A stretch of DNA of 64,000 nucleotides, taken from Helianthus annuus (taxonomy: Eukaryota > Streptophyta > Magnoliopsida > Asterales > Asteraceae). Every line of letters begins with the position of its first letter. Position 1 is the first letter of the stretch. The translations under genes and the position numbers were made by a program. Location of the stretch: NCBI RefSeq assembly GCF_002127325.2, contig NC_035441.2, positions 51,774,663 to 51,838,662 on the forward strand, read 5' to 3'. The notes under the pieces were generated by a model, which made no database searches, was not told the origin of the DNA, and saw only the letters and a list, made by a program, of their open reading frames with translations. Of this stretch, positions 1-10,046 are shown in pieces.

Positions 1-552
1 TTAAATATCCGTGTCCAAAGATAACAAATTAAAGGCCAAGTTAAACAATTATGTAATTATGTGCTTATGTGTTCCCTTTTATGTTTTTGGTGTGATCCGA
101 ATTTTTCGTTATCCAAATCCTCGTAGAATCTTCCATATCTTCGTATAAGGGATTCATAGTAGGATATCCAAAGGTACTACCTTAACTCTTTAATGGGCTT
201 CTACGTAATAGTTAAGACCCTTGGATTATAAAGTACTATTCCATAATTAGACCCCTTGAATGGTCTAGTTAAACAAATTTATCCAAAAATCTGGTTAGGA
301 ATATCATGTGATGATATAGTTGAAAAGACTCCTTGGTGGTCTATTTAAAGAGATCATTTGTTGATCTAATTAAACGGACCCTATGGTAGTCTAGTCACAC
401 TCATCACAGGTTTGATTTTCTTCACATTATGAAATGCACTGTGCGGACTGTGCAAGGAATTACGTAATTATGGATGCATACATAATTATGGAATTTAGTG
501 CACAGAAACCACAGCAAGTTTTGTCGTGTGTCTAGAATTAACTCTATTCACT

Positions 553-1060
553 TCCATTTCTGATGAAGCACCAGTTGAAAATGACCCCATCCGTTCATTG
601 TCGTTTCTGAAGAATGTATGTTGAGGGAAATGAATATCCTTTTAAGTTAGTTCTATTAATTTCGATTTCCGATGAGGCACCCATAGAAGATGACTCCGTC
701 CGTTCATTTTCGTTTCTGAAGAATGTCCATTGAGGAAATGAATATCTTTTTGTTTATTCCTTCATTTCCGTTTCTGATGAGGCACCCGTAGAAAATGACT
801 CCGTCCGTTCATTTTCGTTTCTGAAGAATGTCCGTTGAGGAAATGAATATCCTTTTGTTTATTCGTTCATTTTCCATTTCTGAAGAATATCTGTTGAAAA
901 TGACTCAGTTTGTTCATGTTCGTTTCTGAAGAATGTTCCGTTGAGGGAAATGAATATCCTTTTGTTTGTTCCTTCATTTTCCATTTCTGATGAATACCTG
1001 TTGAAAATGACTCCGTCTGTTCATTTTCGTTTCTGAAGAATGTCCGTTGAGGGAAATGAT
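553..1060 (+). repeat. Minisatellite, five units of about 105 bp
   Basis: Five imperfect units begin near 553, 661, 768, 870 and 980. Each contains a TTCCATTTCTGATGA-like start, a CCGTTCATTTTCGTTTCTGAA core and a GGGAAATGAATATCC-like end. Units differ by a few substitutions and short deletions. No reading frame runs through them. The block is duplicated at 6177-6690. Confidence 0.85.
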
Positions 1061-1169
1061 AGGATTATGCCTTGCATATCTTTGATGGGTTATTCTACGC
1101 AAATAGATAAACACCATAGATTCCATGCAAGACAATCATTTAACACAGCGTCACAGATAGACTCCTACG

Positions 1170-1208
1170 AATAAATTTCGGGACGAAATTTCCTAAAGTA
1201 GGGGAGAC
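1170..1208 (+). other. Polypurine tract with upstream hairpin, element A
   Basis: An inverted repeat AATTTCG-GGA-CGAAATT is followed by AAAGTAGGGGAGAC and immediately by the LTR start. A purine tract in this place normally primes plus-strand DNA synthesis in LTR retroelements. The same hairpin and purine tract occur before the LTRs of B, C, F and H. Confidence 0.8.
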
Positions 1209-2279
1209 TGTGACACCTATGTCACTGCGACCATTAAACAAATACCAAATTAATAAAATTTTGCGTTTCATACTTGGGATTTGTAAAAATATGTGTATCG
1301 TTGCACATATCAATTCTTGTTCGATTTCGGGCTTTAAATCGCTTTCTAGAAGGTTATACGCGATCTGATGCGTAAATATAACCAGTTTAATGCAACAAAC
1401 ACTCCGGAATAGTGACATTGGCTTAACATACCTTAAATAACCTTTACATAACTTAGAAATAAGTTTTGGAAGGTTTGGTGTGGCGAAATCAAGTTTATTT
1501 GCTTACAGGGACTAATTTCGACAAACTACGAAAGTATGTCGATTCGTATTGTAACGAACATTCCAGAACTTGATCATAAGTTAAATATGCCCTAATTATC
1601 CTTTACATAGCTTAGAAATAGGCTTTGAGGTGTTTGGTGCGCAAAAATAAACTTTCTTGATCAATAGGGACTAAAAGCGTCAAAAAGTGCATAAGTTTGC
1701 ATTTTCGCGCATATCTTACGTTCTGAATATATCCGGACACCAAAAAATTTATGTAATCATTAAAATATTTTATTTTAGTGATTGGCTTGATAAAATTCCA
1801 TTCGTCGCGTGATTTGGATCATTTTCCGCGTCCGTTCGTGTTTCGTCGTAATTAACCGAACAACGCAACCGTACGACCAAACGAACCGACATCCGAGGTA
1901 TTTTTGAGCATATTTTAAGTTCCCTATACTTTAACTTCATTTTAGAGCCTTGAAATGGGGTTAACGGGGCTTAAAAGTGCCAAAAACTGAGTTTATCAAG
2001 TGCAGGGACCTAAATTGTCATTTATGGATAGTTAGCTCTGGCGGGCCGCGTAAGATTTTCCTTCATCTTACGCGGGGCGCGTAGACCTCCCAGATCAGCA
2101 AAGCTGATTTTCTGAATCAGCAGCTGGTATTCAGGCTTTGGGACATGGTTTTAAACACTGTAGGGGCAAGATTTTGATGGTTTTTATGCTCCCATTGTAT
2201 TACAAAACCTTGGGCCCAAGTGTAAGGTCTTAATTAAAGCTCGGGAATCGAGGAACGATCTTAACGGTGGACCGAATCC

Positions 2280-2287
2280 TATATATA
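2280..2287 (+). promoter_or_regulatory. LTR TATA box, element A
   Basis: TATATATA followed by CCCACC lies about 1.07 kb into the LTR. The same box occurs at the equivalent place in the second LTR (7907) and in solo LTR E (33351). F has TATAAATA at the equivalent place on its own strand. Transcription would start about 30 bp downstream, placing the hairpin train in the transcript. Confidence 0.75.
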
Positions 2288-2437
2288 CCCACCAAGATTT
2301 CATTTCATTTCCCACATGATCTGATCTTAATGCTCTAAGTTGAAGCTTTATGCTTCATACCTGAGTATTTAGATCAAGATCCTCCTAGCATGGACCCTTT
2401 GTAAGCTTCTTTCGTTCTTTTATGCGTTTTTAAGCGT

Positions 2438-3100
2438 GAAAGTCAAACAGCGTTTGACTTTCTACTTTGACCAGTCTTTGGACAACACGAAGTTCATTTG
2501 AACTTCGTAACGTGAGCGTAATCACGATGGTTATAGTCTCTTGTGACTATACCTACTGATTACCACGTTATTTAGGTGTAGTGACGAGTTATAGTTTCGG
2601 TCAAAATGCGTATTATTGCGTATTTTGCAACCAAACTATTCTTGGGTATCAAAACCGTTTGTTTTGATATCAAACTTGTTTTCAAACCTTGTTAAACATG
2701 TTTAACTCGTCACTTTTAGATTAGTGCTTGTTTAGGGTCGTAAGATAAGCGGTCTAAACAACCGCTTAGACTTTCGAACCCGACCTGTTTGGTCGATCTT
2801 TAGGATCTGATCAAGCATGTTTAGTGACCACAGTTATATAGGGAATAACCTTCCGAGGTTATACCTTATGGTCACTTCGTTTAGTTAGTTGTATGATAGA
2901 TAGTTTATATGCCTTAGGAAAATGACCAAAATGCCATTTTTTACGCATAAATTTATTTTAAGCATATGTAACCTAAATTTTGACATCTAAACTGAATAGG
3001 CAACATTAGACATGTTAAGGCATATAATACTTTTCATAGGACTAGTTAGGCGATCCGAACGCGCGTTACGCGAACGACGCGTTAAAGTAGCGTAAGCTAC
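2438..3100 (+). other. Train of conserved hairpins, first A LTR
   Basis: Stem-loops in order: 2438-2462 (GAAAGTCAAA stem, 5-nt loop), 2487-2508 (ACGAAGTTC stem, 4-nt loop), 2509-2569 (AACGTG..GTAATCA outer arm enclosing TATAGTC/GACTATA), 2647-2669 (TATCAAAAC/GTTTTGATA), 2746-2768 (TAAGCGGT/ACCGCTTA), 2824-2875 (GTGACCA/TGGTCAC enclosing ATAACC/GGTTAT) and 3087-3100 (GTAGC/GCTAC). All recur in the second A LTR, in E and in both F LTRs. Loops vary and stems are kept, with paired changes in at least two stems. The function is unknown. Packaging, dimerisation, translation control or small-RNA production are possible readings. Confidence 0.8.
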
Positions 3101-3537
3101 CTAAACGAGTCGTAATGGGTCGTAAGCACTTAGGTTAGGTTTCGTTTTAGAATGTAGGCTTTGTTAAACCATATTACATGAGTCCCTACACTCATTTGGC
3201 TTACGAAACCTCATTTTATCCGATCCTCCGATTTAGGTCCGTATAGTAACATAATTACCTATATTAGGTGCCGTTTGATTTCCATGATCCCTCTAGCTTT
3301 GCTTGGCTGTTAGTCAAGACTTCTAAGCATCCTCAAGTGAGTACATAGTCCTCTCTTTTACTGTTTTTTTCAAACTGTTTTGGGGTGATACACATGTGCC
3401 TACTTGTTACTTTCATGTTTTTTTTATGATTTTATATCATATGCTTGTTATGTTCATTAGTACATATATAGTACATGATTTCATTATGTTTTGCTATGTA
3501 TGTTCACTTAACATGCTAGCACATTGTTTTACATTTT

Positions 3538-3705
3538 GAACCATTTGTAACCGTTTGATTTGTGCGAACCATTTGTAACCATTTGAGTTGTGTGAACCGT
3601 TTGTAACCGTCTGATTTGTGTAAACCGTTTGTAACTGTTTGATTTATATGAACCGTTTGTAACGGTTTGATTATGTCAACCGTTTGGTATTGTCTGAACT
3701 GCTAT
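3538..3705 (+). repeat. 28-bp tandem repeats, about six units
   Basis: Units read roughly GAACCGTTTGTAACCGTTTG followed by ATTTGTGT, with point differences between units. The array immediately precedes the conserved stem-loop at 3713. The same array occurs at 9166-9330 in the second LTR. Confidence 0.85.
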
Positions 3706-3712
3706 ATTAGGG

Positions 3713-3831
3713 AAGTGATTAGGTAACGGGGCGGGTGTAATTTGCTAAAAGCATGGTAGATACGCCGCTGGTACTTCCTATATATAAGTGCTTTTAATAC
3801 ATTATATATCGTTGCATTATCTAGATCACTT
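3713..3831 (+). other. Conserved multi-helix element with invariant loop, first A LTR
   Basis: Nested inverted repeats: outer AAGTGAT/ATCACTT, a middle pair around GGTAACG and a CGTTGCATTATC-like partner, and an inner stem TAAAAGCA (3746-3753) with TGCTTTTA (3789-3796). The inner stem presents a 35-nt loop containing GATACGCCGC and GGTACTTCCTATATATAAG. The loop is nearly identical at 9382-9416, 34746-34782 and 35056-35090, while the inner stem differs but still pairs. The function is unknown. The loop also contains a TATA-like string, so a DNA-level role is possible. Confidence 0.75.
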
Positions 3832-4425
3832 GGGCAAGGTTATCAAAATAAAAGTTATATTACAAGGTTTTTCTAATAATATATAACATTCGAGTTTTAT
3901 TTCAAAAACGATTTACAATTTGGGTTTATATAAACAAATGTTTTGGAGTTAAGATTCATGGTATCGACGTTTTATAAAATAAATCTGTTTTGAATTAGTT
4001 ATTTCATTTTACATTACAAACATTTTACAAAACTTGGTTTTCTAATTATCAATTTACAAAATTATTTAAGTTATATTTTCAAAACATAAACGAGCCATGA
4101 ATCTGACACTCTCATAAAATCCTATGTACTCGCCGACATTTTTATGCTGACGTATTTTCACATGTGTTTCAGGTACCATAGTTGGTGATATTTGATGATG
4201 ATATTGATGCATGCTCACATAGGAACGGACGAGGCCTTAGTGACTTAATAACAATGAAAGTCTATCTGTTCATGTTTTGTTTCTAATTTCAATGTAATGT
4301 AATACATTTAATTTAATAAAACAGAACTTCAATCCATGTGTTATGAAACAATGATTCTGTTACAACACTCCTCGACGTTTCCGCCACGATTTGTTGTTTT
4401 TCGTGGTCGGGGTGTGACAGAAAAG

Positions 4426-4438
4426 TTGGTATCAGAGC
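4426..4438 (+). other. Primer-binding site, initiator tRNA-Met type, element A
   Basis: TTGGTATCAGAGC lies six bases after the LTR end. This is the usual plant Ty3/gypsy primer site complementary to the 3' end of initiator tRNA-Met. It is the same as in B, C and F. Confidence 0.85.
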
Positions 4439-4991
4439 TCATGGTTATAGGGAATTAGGTTATTAGTAATGCTTTGACCTATTCTATAACCTTCCTAGGA
4501 CCCTAACGCGAGTTTACTTGCGTTTAATCATAAAACAACACTGTCACTTATCCTTAGGTGACAACCACAACAAGAACACAAATTTCGAATCTTCTTTGAA
4601 AACTAATCATCTGTTCTTGGATGATTCATTATAAGGTTTTAAACCTTCAAAGTTTTCAAGATCCCATTAAAGTTTGGGTCTTATAATGTGAACATGTGCA
4701 ATCTAGAAGGGTGGACGCCTGTACTCTGAGTTTTCTGTCTAAGGCTAGAGTGTTCGTACAAATCCACATAATCGGACCAGTCATTCTTACCTGGGAACTC
4801 TTGGAGTGAGTGTCCACTTATAGGCTAAAGCATGTCTTCGCGGTACATTAATGGGACCCGCTTACTTTGATTAGTCACCAACTCATTTGTTTGCCTTAGG
4901 TAACAAACAAACGGTCACAAATTTCATGCGTTGTCATTGTCTTTTGATTATCTTTTGCTTGTTTCCTCCTATGCCTTCCATTATCTTCAAG
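4439..4991 (+). other. Untranslated leader of element A, F-like
   Basis: No gene. The stretch between the primer site and the gag remnant matches, in reverse, the leader of F at about 47880-48300, including the blocks around GGTCCGATTATGTGGATTTG and the splice-like CTTACCTGGGAACTC. This ties A to the F family by descent or recombination. Confidence 0.7.
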
Positions 4992-5260
4992 ATGCCTCTT
5001 CATCGCAACAACACTCAAATGTCCGAACCAGGTGCTGCAATTACCCAGCAAATAGGCGTCATACTCCAGAGGACCGTTGATTTAGCTATCACCATGACTC
5101 ACCTCAGGGATGACTCCGTACAAGGGAACCGCTTTTTGGTGCAATCAATGTAACCGTCATCATCCGAATCAAATACCCTGTTTCAAATGTACCCACAGTG
5201 GACGATGGGGACATTTGGTTAAATGTGCCGCTTTGGTATCCAAAGCAACGCTGTTGTAAA
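4992..5260 (+). pseudogene. Element A gag remnant (N-terminus plus zinc-knuckle scrap)
   Basis: An ATG at 4992 opens about 54 codons (MPLHRNNTQ...), recalling the MPPRR... start of the F polyprotein, and stops at 5153. In a different frame, 5137-5260 encodes a cysteine/histidine segment with CNQC and CFKC pairs followed by GHLVKC. This resembles the zinc-knuckle region of F (CNRC...CRFC...GHLAEVC), with one knuckle cysteine read as serine. The whole central Gag domain is missing between the two pieces. Together they look like a collapsed gag kept by position, and probably not a working protein. The non-autonomous status of A rests on this and on the total lack of pol. Confidence 0.7.
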
Positions 5261-6176
5261 TCCTGTTGCTGCTCAACCTCCAAATTCTGTTTCATATGTC
5301 GCCATGACATATCTAGCACCTCAGCTTCATGAACTTTCTACCTTGTGTATCGACCTAAGCACGCCTAGCGCAAGGTGTCGAAACACCTCTCGTTACACAA
5401 ATTCCAAAATCTATATAGGATCTTTCTATCCTATAATTAAGATCCTTGTGGATGGATAGCGTTCATCGGAGCCCTTAATTGAATTCTTTGTATGATTCAA
5501 TACGTACATTATGATTCAATAAGGACAAAGCCGAATTCCTATTAAGATCTTCGTATATTCGTGGTTTGATTCTTGAAAATGATTAAAGTGCCAAATGAAA
5601 TCCACGGATTGGATTCCTGGTGTGCTTTAAATATCCGTGTCCAAAGATAACAAATTAAAGGCCAAGTTAAACAATTATGTGATTATGTGCTTATGTGTTC
5701 CCTTTTATGTTTTTGGTGTGACCCGAATTTTTCATTATCCAAATCCTCGTAGAATCTTCCATATCTTCGTATAATGGATTCATAGTAGGATATCCAAAGG
5801 TACTACCTTAACTCTTTAATGGGCTTCTACGTAATAGTTAAGACCCTTGGATTATAAAGTACTATTCCATAATTAGACCCCTTGAATGGTCTAGTTTAAC
5901 AAATTGATCCAAAAATCTGGTTGGGGATATCATGTGATGATATAGTTGAAAAGACTCCTTGGTGGTCTATTTAAAGAGATCATTTGTCGATCTAATTAAA
6001 CGGACCCTATGGTAGTCTAGTCACACTCATCACAGGTTTATTTTCTTCACATTATGAAATGCACTGTGCGGACTGTCCAAGGAATTATGTAATTATGGAT
6101 GCATACATAATTATGGAATTTAGTGCACAGAAACCACAGCAAGTTTTGTCATGTGTCTAGAATTAACTCTATTCAC
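5261..6176 (+). other. Non-coding internal spacer of element A
   Basis: AT-rich sequence with short direct repeats such as the GATTCAATA series near 5485-5525. No reading frame resembles a retroelement protein. From 5627 onward it duplicates the sequence at the left edge of the window. Confidence 0.7.
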
Positions 6177-6690
6177 TTCCATTTCTGATGAAGCACCTGT
6201 TGAAAATGACTCTGTCCGTTCATTTTCGTTTCTGAAGAATGTCTGTTGAGGGAAATGAATACCCTTTTAAGTTAATTCTATTAATTTCCATTTCCGATGA
6301 GGCACCCATAGAAGATGACTCCGTCCGTTCATTTTCGTTTCTGAAGAATGTCCATTGAGGAAATGAATATCCTTTTGTTTATTCCTTCATTTCCGTTTCT
6401 GATGAGGCACCCGTAGAAAATGACTCCGTCCGTTCATTTTCGTTTCTGAAGAATGTCCGTTGAGGAAATGACTATCCTTTTTTTTTATTCGTTCATTTTC
6501 CATTTCTGAAGAATATCTGTCGAAAATGACTCCGTTTGTTCATTTTCGTTTCTGAAGAATGTTCCGTTGAGGGAAATGAATATCCTTTTGTTTATTCCTT
6601 CATTTTCCATTTCTGATGAACACCTGTTGAAAATGACTCCGTCTGTTCATTTTCGTTTCTGAAGAATGTCCGTTGAGGGAAATGATAGGA
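6177..6690 (+). repeat. Minisatellite, five units of about 105 bp, second copy
   Basis: Duplicate of the block at 553-1060, with the same five-unit order and a few substitutions. It lies upstream of the purine tract. Confidence 0.85.
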
Positions 6691-6799
6691 TTATGCCTTG
6701 CATATCATTGATGGGTTATTCTACGCAAATAGATAAACAGCCTAGATTCCATGCAAGACAATCATTTAACACAGCGTCACAGACAGACTCCTACGAATA

Positions 6800-6834
6800 A
6801 ATGTCGGGATGAAATTTCCTAAAGTAGGGGAGAC
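6800..6834 (+). other. Polypurine tract, element A internal end
   Basis: AAAGTAGGGGAGAC directly precedes the second LTR. The upstream hairpin is degraded here (ATGTCGGGATGAAATTT), unlike the copy at 1170-1208. Confidence 0.8.
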
Positions 6835-7906
6835 TGTGACACCTATGTCACTGCGACCATTAAACAAATACCAAATTAATAAAATTTTGCGTTTCATACT
6901 TGGGATTTGTAAAAATATGTGTATCGTTTGCACATATCAATTCTTGTTCGATTTCGGGCTTTAAATTGCTTTCTGGAAGGTTATACGCGATCTGATGCGT
7001 AAATATAACCAGTTTAATGCAACAAACACTCCGGAATAGTGACATTGGCTTAACATACCTTAAATAACCTTTACATAACTTAGAAATAAGTTTTGGAAGG
7101 TTTGGTGTGGCGAAATCAAGTTTATTCGCTTACAGGGACTAATTTCGACAAACTACGAAAGTATGCCAATTCGTACTGTAACGAACATTCCAGAACTTGA
7201 TCATAAGTTAAATATGCCCTAATTATCCTTTACATAGCTTAGAAATAGGCTTTGAGGTGTTTGGTGCGCAAAAATAAACTTTCTTGATCAATAGGGACTA
7301 AAAGCGTCAAAAAGTGCATAAGTTTGCATTTTCGCGCATATCTTACGTTCTGAATATATCCGGAAACCAAAAAATTTATGTAATCATTAAAATATTTTAT
7401 TTTAGTGATTGGCTTGATAAAATTCCATTCGTCGCGTGATTTGGATCATTTTCCGCGTCCGTTCGTGTTTCGTCGTAATTAACCGAACAACGCAACCGTA
7501 CGACCAAACGAACCGACATCCGAGGTAATTTTGAGCATATTTTAAGTTCCCTATACTTTAACTTCATTTTAGAGCCTTGAAATGGGGTTAACGGGGCTTA
7601 AAAGTGCCAAAAACTGAGTTTATTAAGTGCAGGGACCTAAATTTTCATTTCTGGATAGTTAGCTCTGGCGGGCCGCGTAAGATTTTCCTTCATCTTACGC
7701 GGGGCGCGTAGACCTCCCAGATCAGCAAAACTGATTTTCTGAATCAGCAGCTGGTATTCAGGCTTTGGGACATGGTTTTAAACACTGTAGGGGCAAGATT
7801 TTGATGGTTTTTATGCTCCCATTGTATTACAAAACCTTGGGCCCAAGTGTAAGGTCTTGATTAAAGCTCGGGAATCGAGGAACGATCTTAACGGTGGATC
7901 GAATCC

Positions 7907-7914
7907 TATATATA
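7907..7914 (+). promoter_or_regulatory. LTR TATA box, second A LTR
   Basis: TATATATACCCACC at the same place as in the first LTR. Confidence 0.72.
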
Positions 7915-8064
7915 CCCACCAAGATTTCATTTCATTTCCCACATGATCTGATCTTAATGCTCTAAGTTGAAGCTTTATGCTTCATACCTGAGTATTTAGA
8001 TCAAGATCCTCCTAGCATGGACCCTTTGTAAGCTTCTTTCGTTCTTTTATGTGTTTTTAAGCGT

Positions 8065-8727
8065 GAAAGTCAAACAGCGTTTGACTTTCTGCTTTGACCA
8101 GTCTTTGGGCAACACGAAGTTCGTTTGAACTTCGTAACGTGAGCGTAATCACGATGGTTATAGTCTCTTGTGACTATACCTACTGATTACCACGTTATTT
8201 AGGCGTAGTGACGAGTTATAGTTTCGGTCAAAATGCGTATTATTGCGTATTTTGTAACCAAACTATTCTTGGGTATCAAAACCGTTTGTTTTGATATCAA
8301 ACTTGTTTTCAAACCTTGTTAAACATGTTTAACTCGTCACTTTTAGATTAGTGCTTGTGAAGGGTCGTAAGATAAGCGGTCTAAACAACCGCTTAGACTT
8401 TCGAACCCGACCCGTTTGGTCGATCTTTAGGATCCGATCAAGCATGTTTAGTGACCATAGTTATATAGGGAATAACCTTCCGAGGTTATACCTTATGGTC
8501 ACTTCGTTTAGTTAGTTGTATGATAGGTAGTTTATATGCCTTAGGAAAATGACCAAAATGCCATTTTTTACGCAAAAATTCATTTTAAGCATATGTAACC
8601 TAAATTTTGACATCTAAACTGAATAGGCAACATTATACATGTTAAGGCATATAATACTTTTCATAGGACTAGTTAGGCGATCCGAACGCGCGTTACGCGA
8701 ACGACGCGTTAAAGTAGCTTAAGCTAC
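8065..8727 (+). other. Train of conserved hairpins, second A LTR
   Basis: Same order of stem-loops as at 2438-3100. Examples are 8065-8089, 8373-8395 (TAAGCGGT/ACCGCTTA), 8451-8502 (GTGACCATA/TATGGTCAC) and a 5-bp stem with TTAA loop ending at 8727. The first-LTR mismatch GACCACAG reads GACCATAG here, which improves pairing with CTTATGGTC. Confidence 0.8.
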
Positions 8728-9165
8728 CTAAACGAGTCGTAATGGGTCGTAAGCACTTAGGTTAGGTTTCGTTTTAGAATGTAGGCTTTGTTAAAACATA
8801 TTACATGAGTCCCTAACTCATTTGGCTTACGAAACCTCATTTTATCCGATCCTCCGATTTAGGTCCGTATATTAACATAATTACCAATATTAGGTGCCGT
8901 TTGATTTCCGTGATCCCTCTAGCTTTGCTTGGTTGTTAGTCAAGACTTCTAAGCATCCTCAAGTGAGTACATAGTCCCATCTTTTACTATTTTTTTCAAA
9001 CTGTTTTGGGGTGATACACATGTGCCTACTTGTTATTTTCATGTTTTTTTATGATTTTATATCATATGCTTGTTATGTTCATTAATACATATATAGTACA
9101 TGATTTCATTATGTTTTGCTATGTATGTTCTTCACTTAACATGCTAGCACATTGTTTTACATTTT

Positions 9166-9330
9166 GAACCGTTTGTAACCGCTTGATTTGTGCGAACCGT
9201 TTGTAACCGCTCGATTTGTGTGAACCGTTTGTAACCGTTTGATTTGTGTAAACCATTTGTAACTGTTTGATTTATATGAACCGTTTGTAACTATTTGATT
9301 ATGTGAACCATTTGGTATTGTTTAAACCGT
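9166..9330 (+). repeat. 28-bp tandem repeats, second A LTR
   Basis: Same array as at 3538-3705, about six units of the GAACCGTTTGTAACCG type. Confidence 0.85.
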
Positions 9331-9340
9331 TAGGTTAGGG

Positions 9341-9459
9341 AAGTGATTAGGTAATGGGGCGGGTGTAATGTGTTAAAAGCATGGTGGATACGCCGCAGGT
9401 ACTTCCTATATATAAGTGCTTTTAATTCATTATTTATCGTTGCGTTATCTAGATCACTT
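9341..9459 (+). other. Conserved multi-helix element, second A LTR
   Basis: Outer AAGTGAT/ATCACTT and inner TTAAAAGCA (9373-9381) with TGCTTTTAA (9417-9425). The loop matches that at 3754-3788 except for two bases. The inner stem is one base pair longer than in the first LTR. Confidence 0.75.
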
Positions 9460-10046
9460 GGGCAAGGTTATCAAAATAAAAGTTATATTACAAGGTTTTT
9501 CTGACAATATATAACATTCGAGTTTTATTTCAAAAACAATTTACAATTTGGGTTTATATAAAGAAATGTTTTGGAGTTAAGATTCATGGTATCGAGGTTT
9601 TATAAAATAATATGTTTTGAATTAGTTATTTCAATTTACATTACAAACATCTTACAAAACTTGGTTTTCTAATTATCAATTTACAAAAGTATTTAAGTTA
9701 TATTTTTAAAACATAAACAAGCCATGAATCTGACACTCTCATAAAATCCTATGTACTCGTCGGCATTTTTATGCTGACGTATTTTCACATGTGTTTCAGG
9801 TACTATAGTTGGTGATATTTGATGATGATATTGATGCATGCTCACATAGGAACGGACGAGGCCTTAGTGACTTAATAACAATGAAAGTCTATTTGTTCAT
9901 GTTTTGTTTCTAATTTCAATGTAATGTAATACATTTAATTTAATAAAACAGAACTTCAATCCATGTATTATGAAAGAATGATTCTGTTACAACACTCCTC
10001 GACGTTTCCGCCACGATTTGTTATTTTTTGTGGTTGGGGTGTGACA

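Larger units (their letters stand above)
1..1208 (+). mobile_element. 3' internal end of an upstream tandem copy of element A
   Basis: It matches 5627-6834 almost base for base and ends in the same purine tract (GTAGGGGAGAC) directly before an LTR. It carries no coding capacity. It shows that the array continues to the left of the window. Confidence 0.88.
1209..4419 (+). mobile_element. Element A, first visible LTR (3211 bp)
   Basis: Begins TGTGACACC and ends GTGTGACA, preceded by a purine tract and followed by a primer-binding site. Long segments match the solo LTR E and, in reverse, the LTRs of F, for example the block around TAGAAATAAGTTTTGG. It holds a TATA box, a hairpin train, short tandem repeats and a conserved stem-loop, listed separately. 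The small reading frames here are not shared between copies and are not genes. Confidence 0.9.
1..10046 (+). mobile_element. Element A: tandem non-autonomous Ty3/gypsy LTR retrotransposon array
   Basis: Bases 1-1208 repeat as 5627-6834 and bases 1209-4419 repeat as 6835-10046, so the layout is internal end, LTR, 2415-bp internal region, LTR. At least one more LTR must lie left of the window. Each LTR begins TGTGACACC and ends GTGTGACA. A tRNA-Met-type primer site follows the first LTR and a purine tract precedes each LTR. The internal region holds only gag scraps and repeats. There is no protease, reverse transcriptase, RNase H or integrase, so the element must have been mobilised in trans. 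Its LTR and leader resemble those of element F. The sequence after the last LTR is TATAC; its partner target-site copy would be outside the window. Confidence 0.9.
6835..10046 (+). mobile_element. Element A, second LTR (3212 bp)
   Basis: Collinear with 1209-4419 and only one base longer, with scattered substitutions and small indels of perhaps 1-2% by eye. It ends GTGTGACA and is followed by TATAC, which starts unrelated sequence. Confidence 0.9.

Noticed and set aside
1140..1418. Minus-strand 92-codon frame (and shorter version at 6860-7045)
   Set aside because: Spans the internal/LTR border of A and is truncated in the second copy by substitutions. It is not conserved as a protein.
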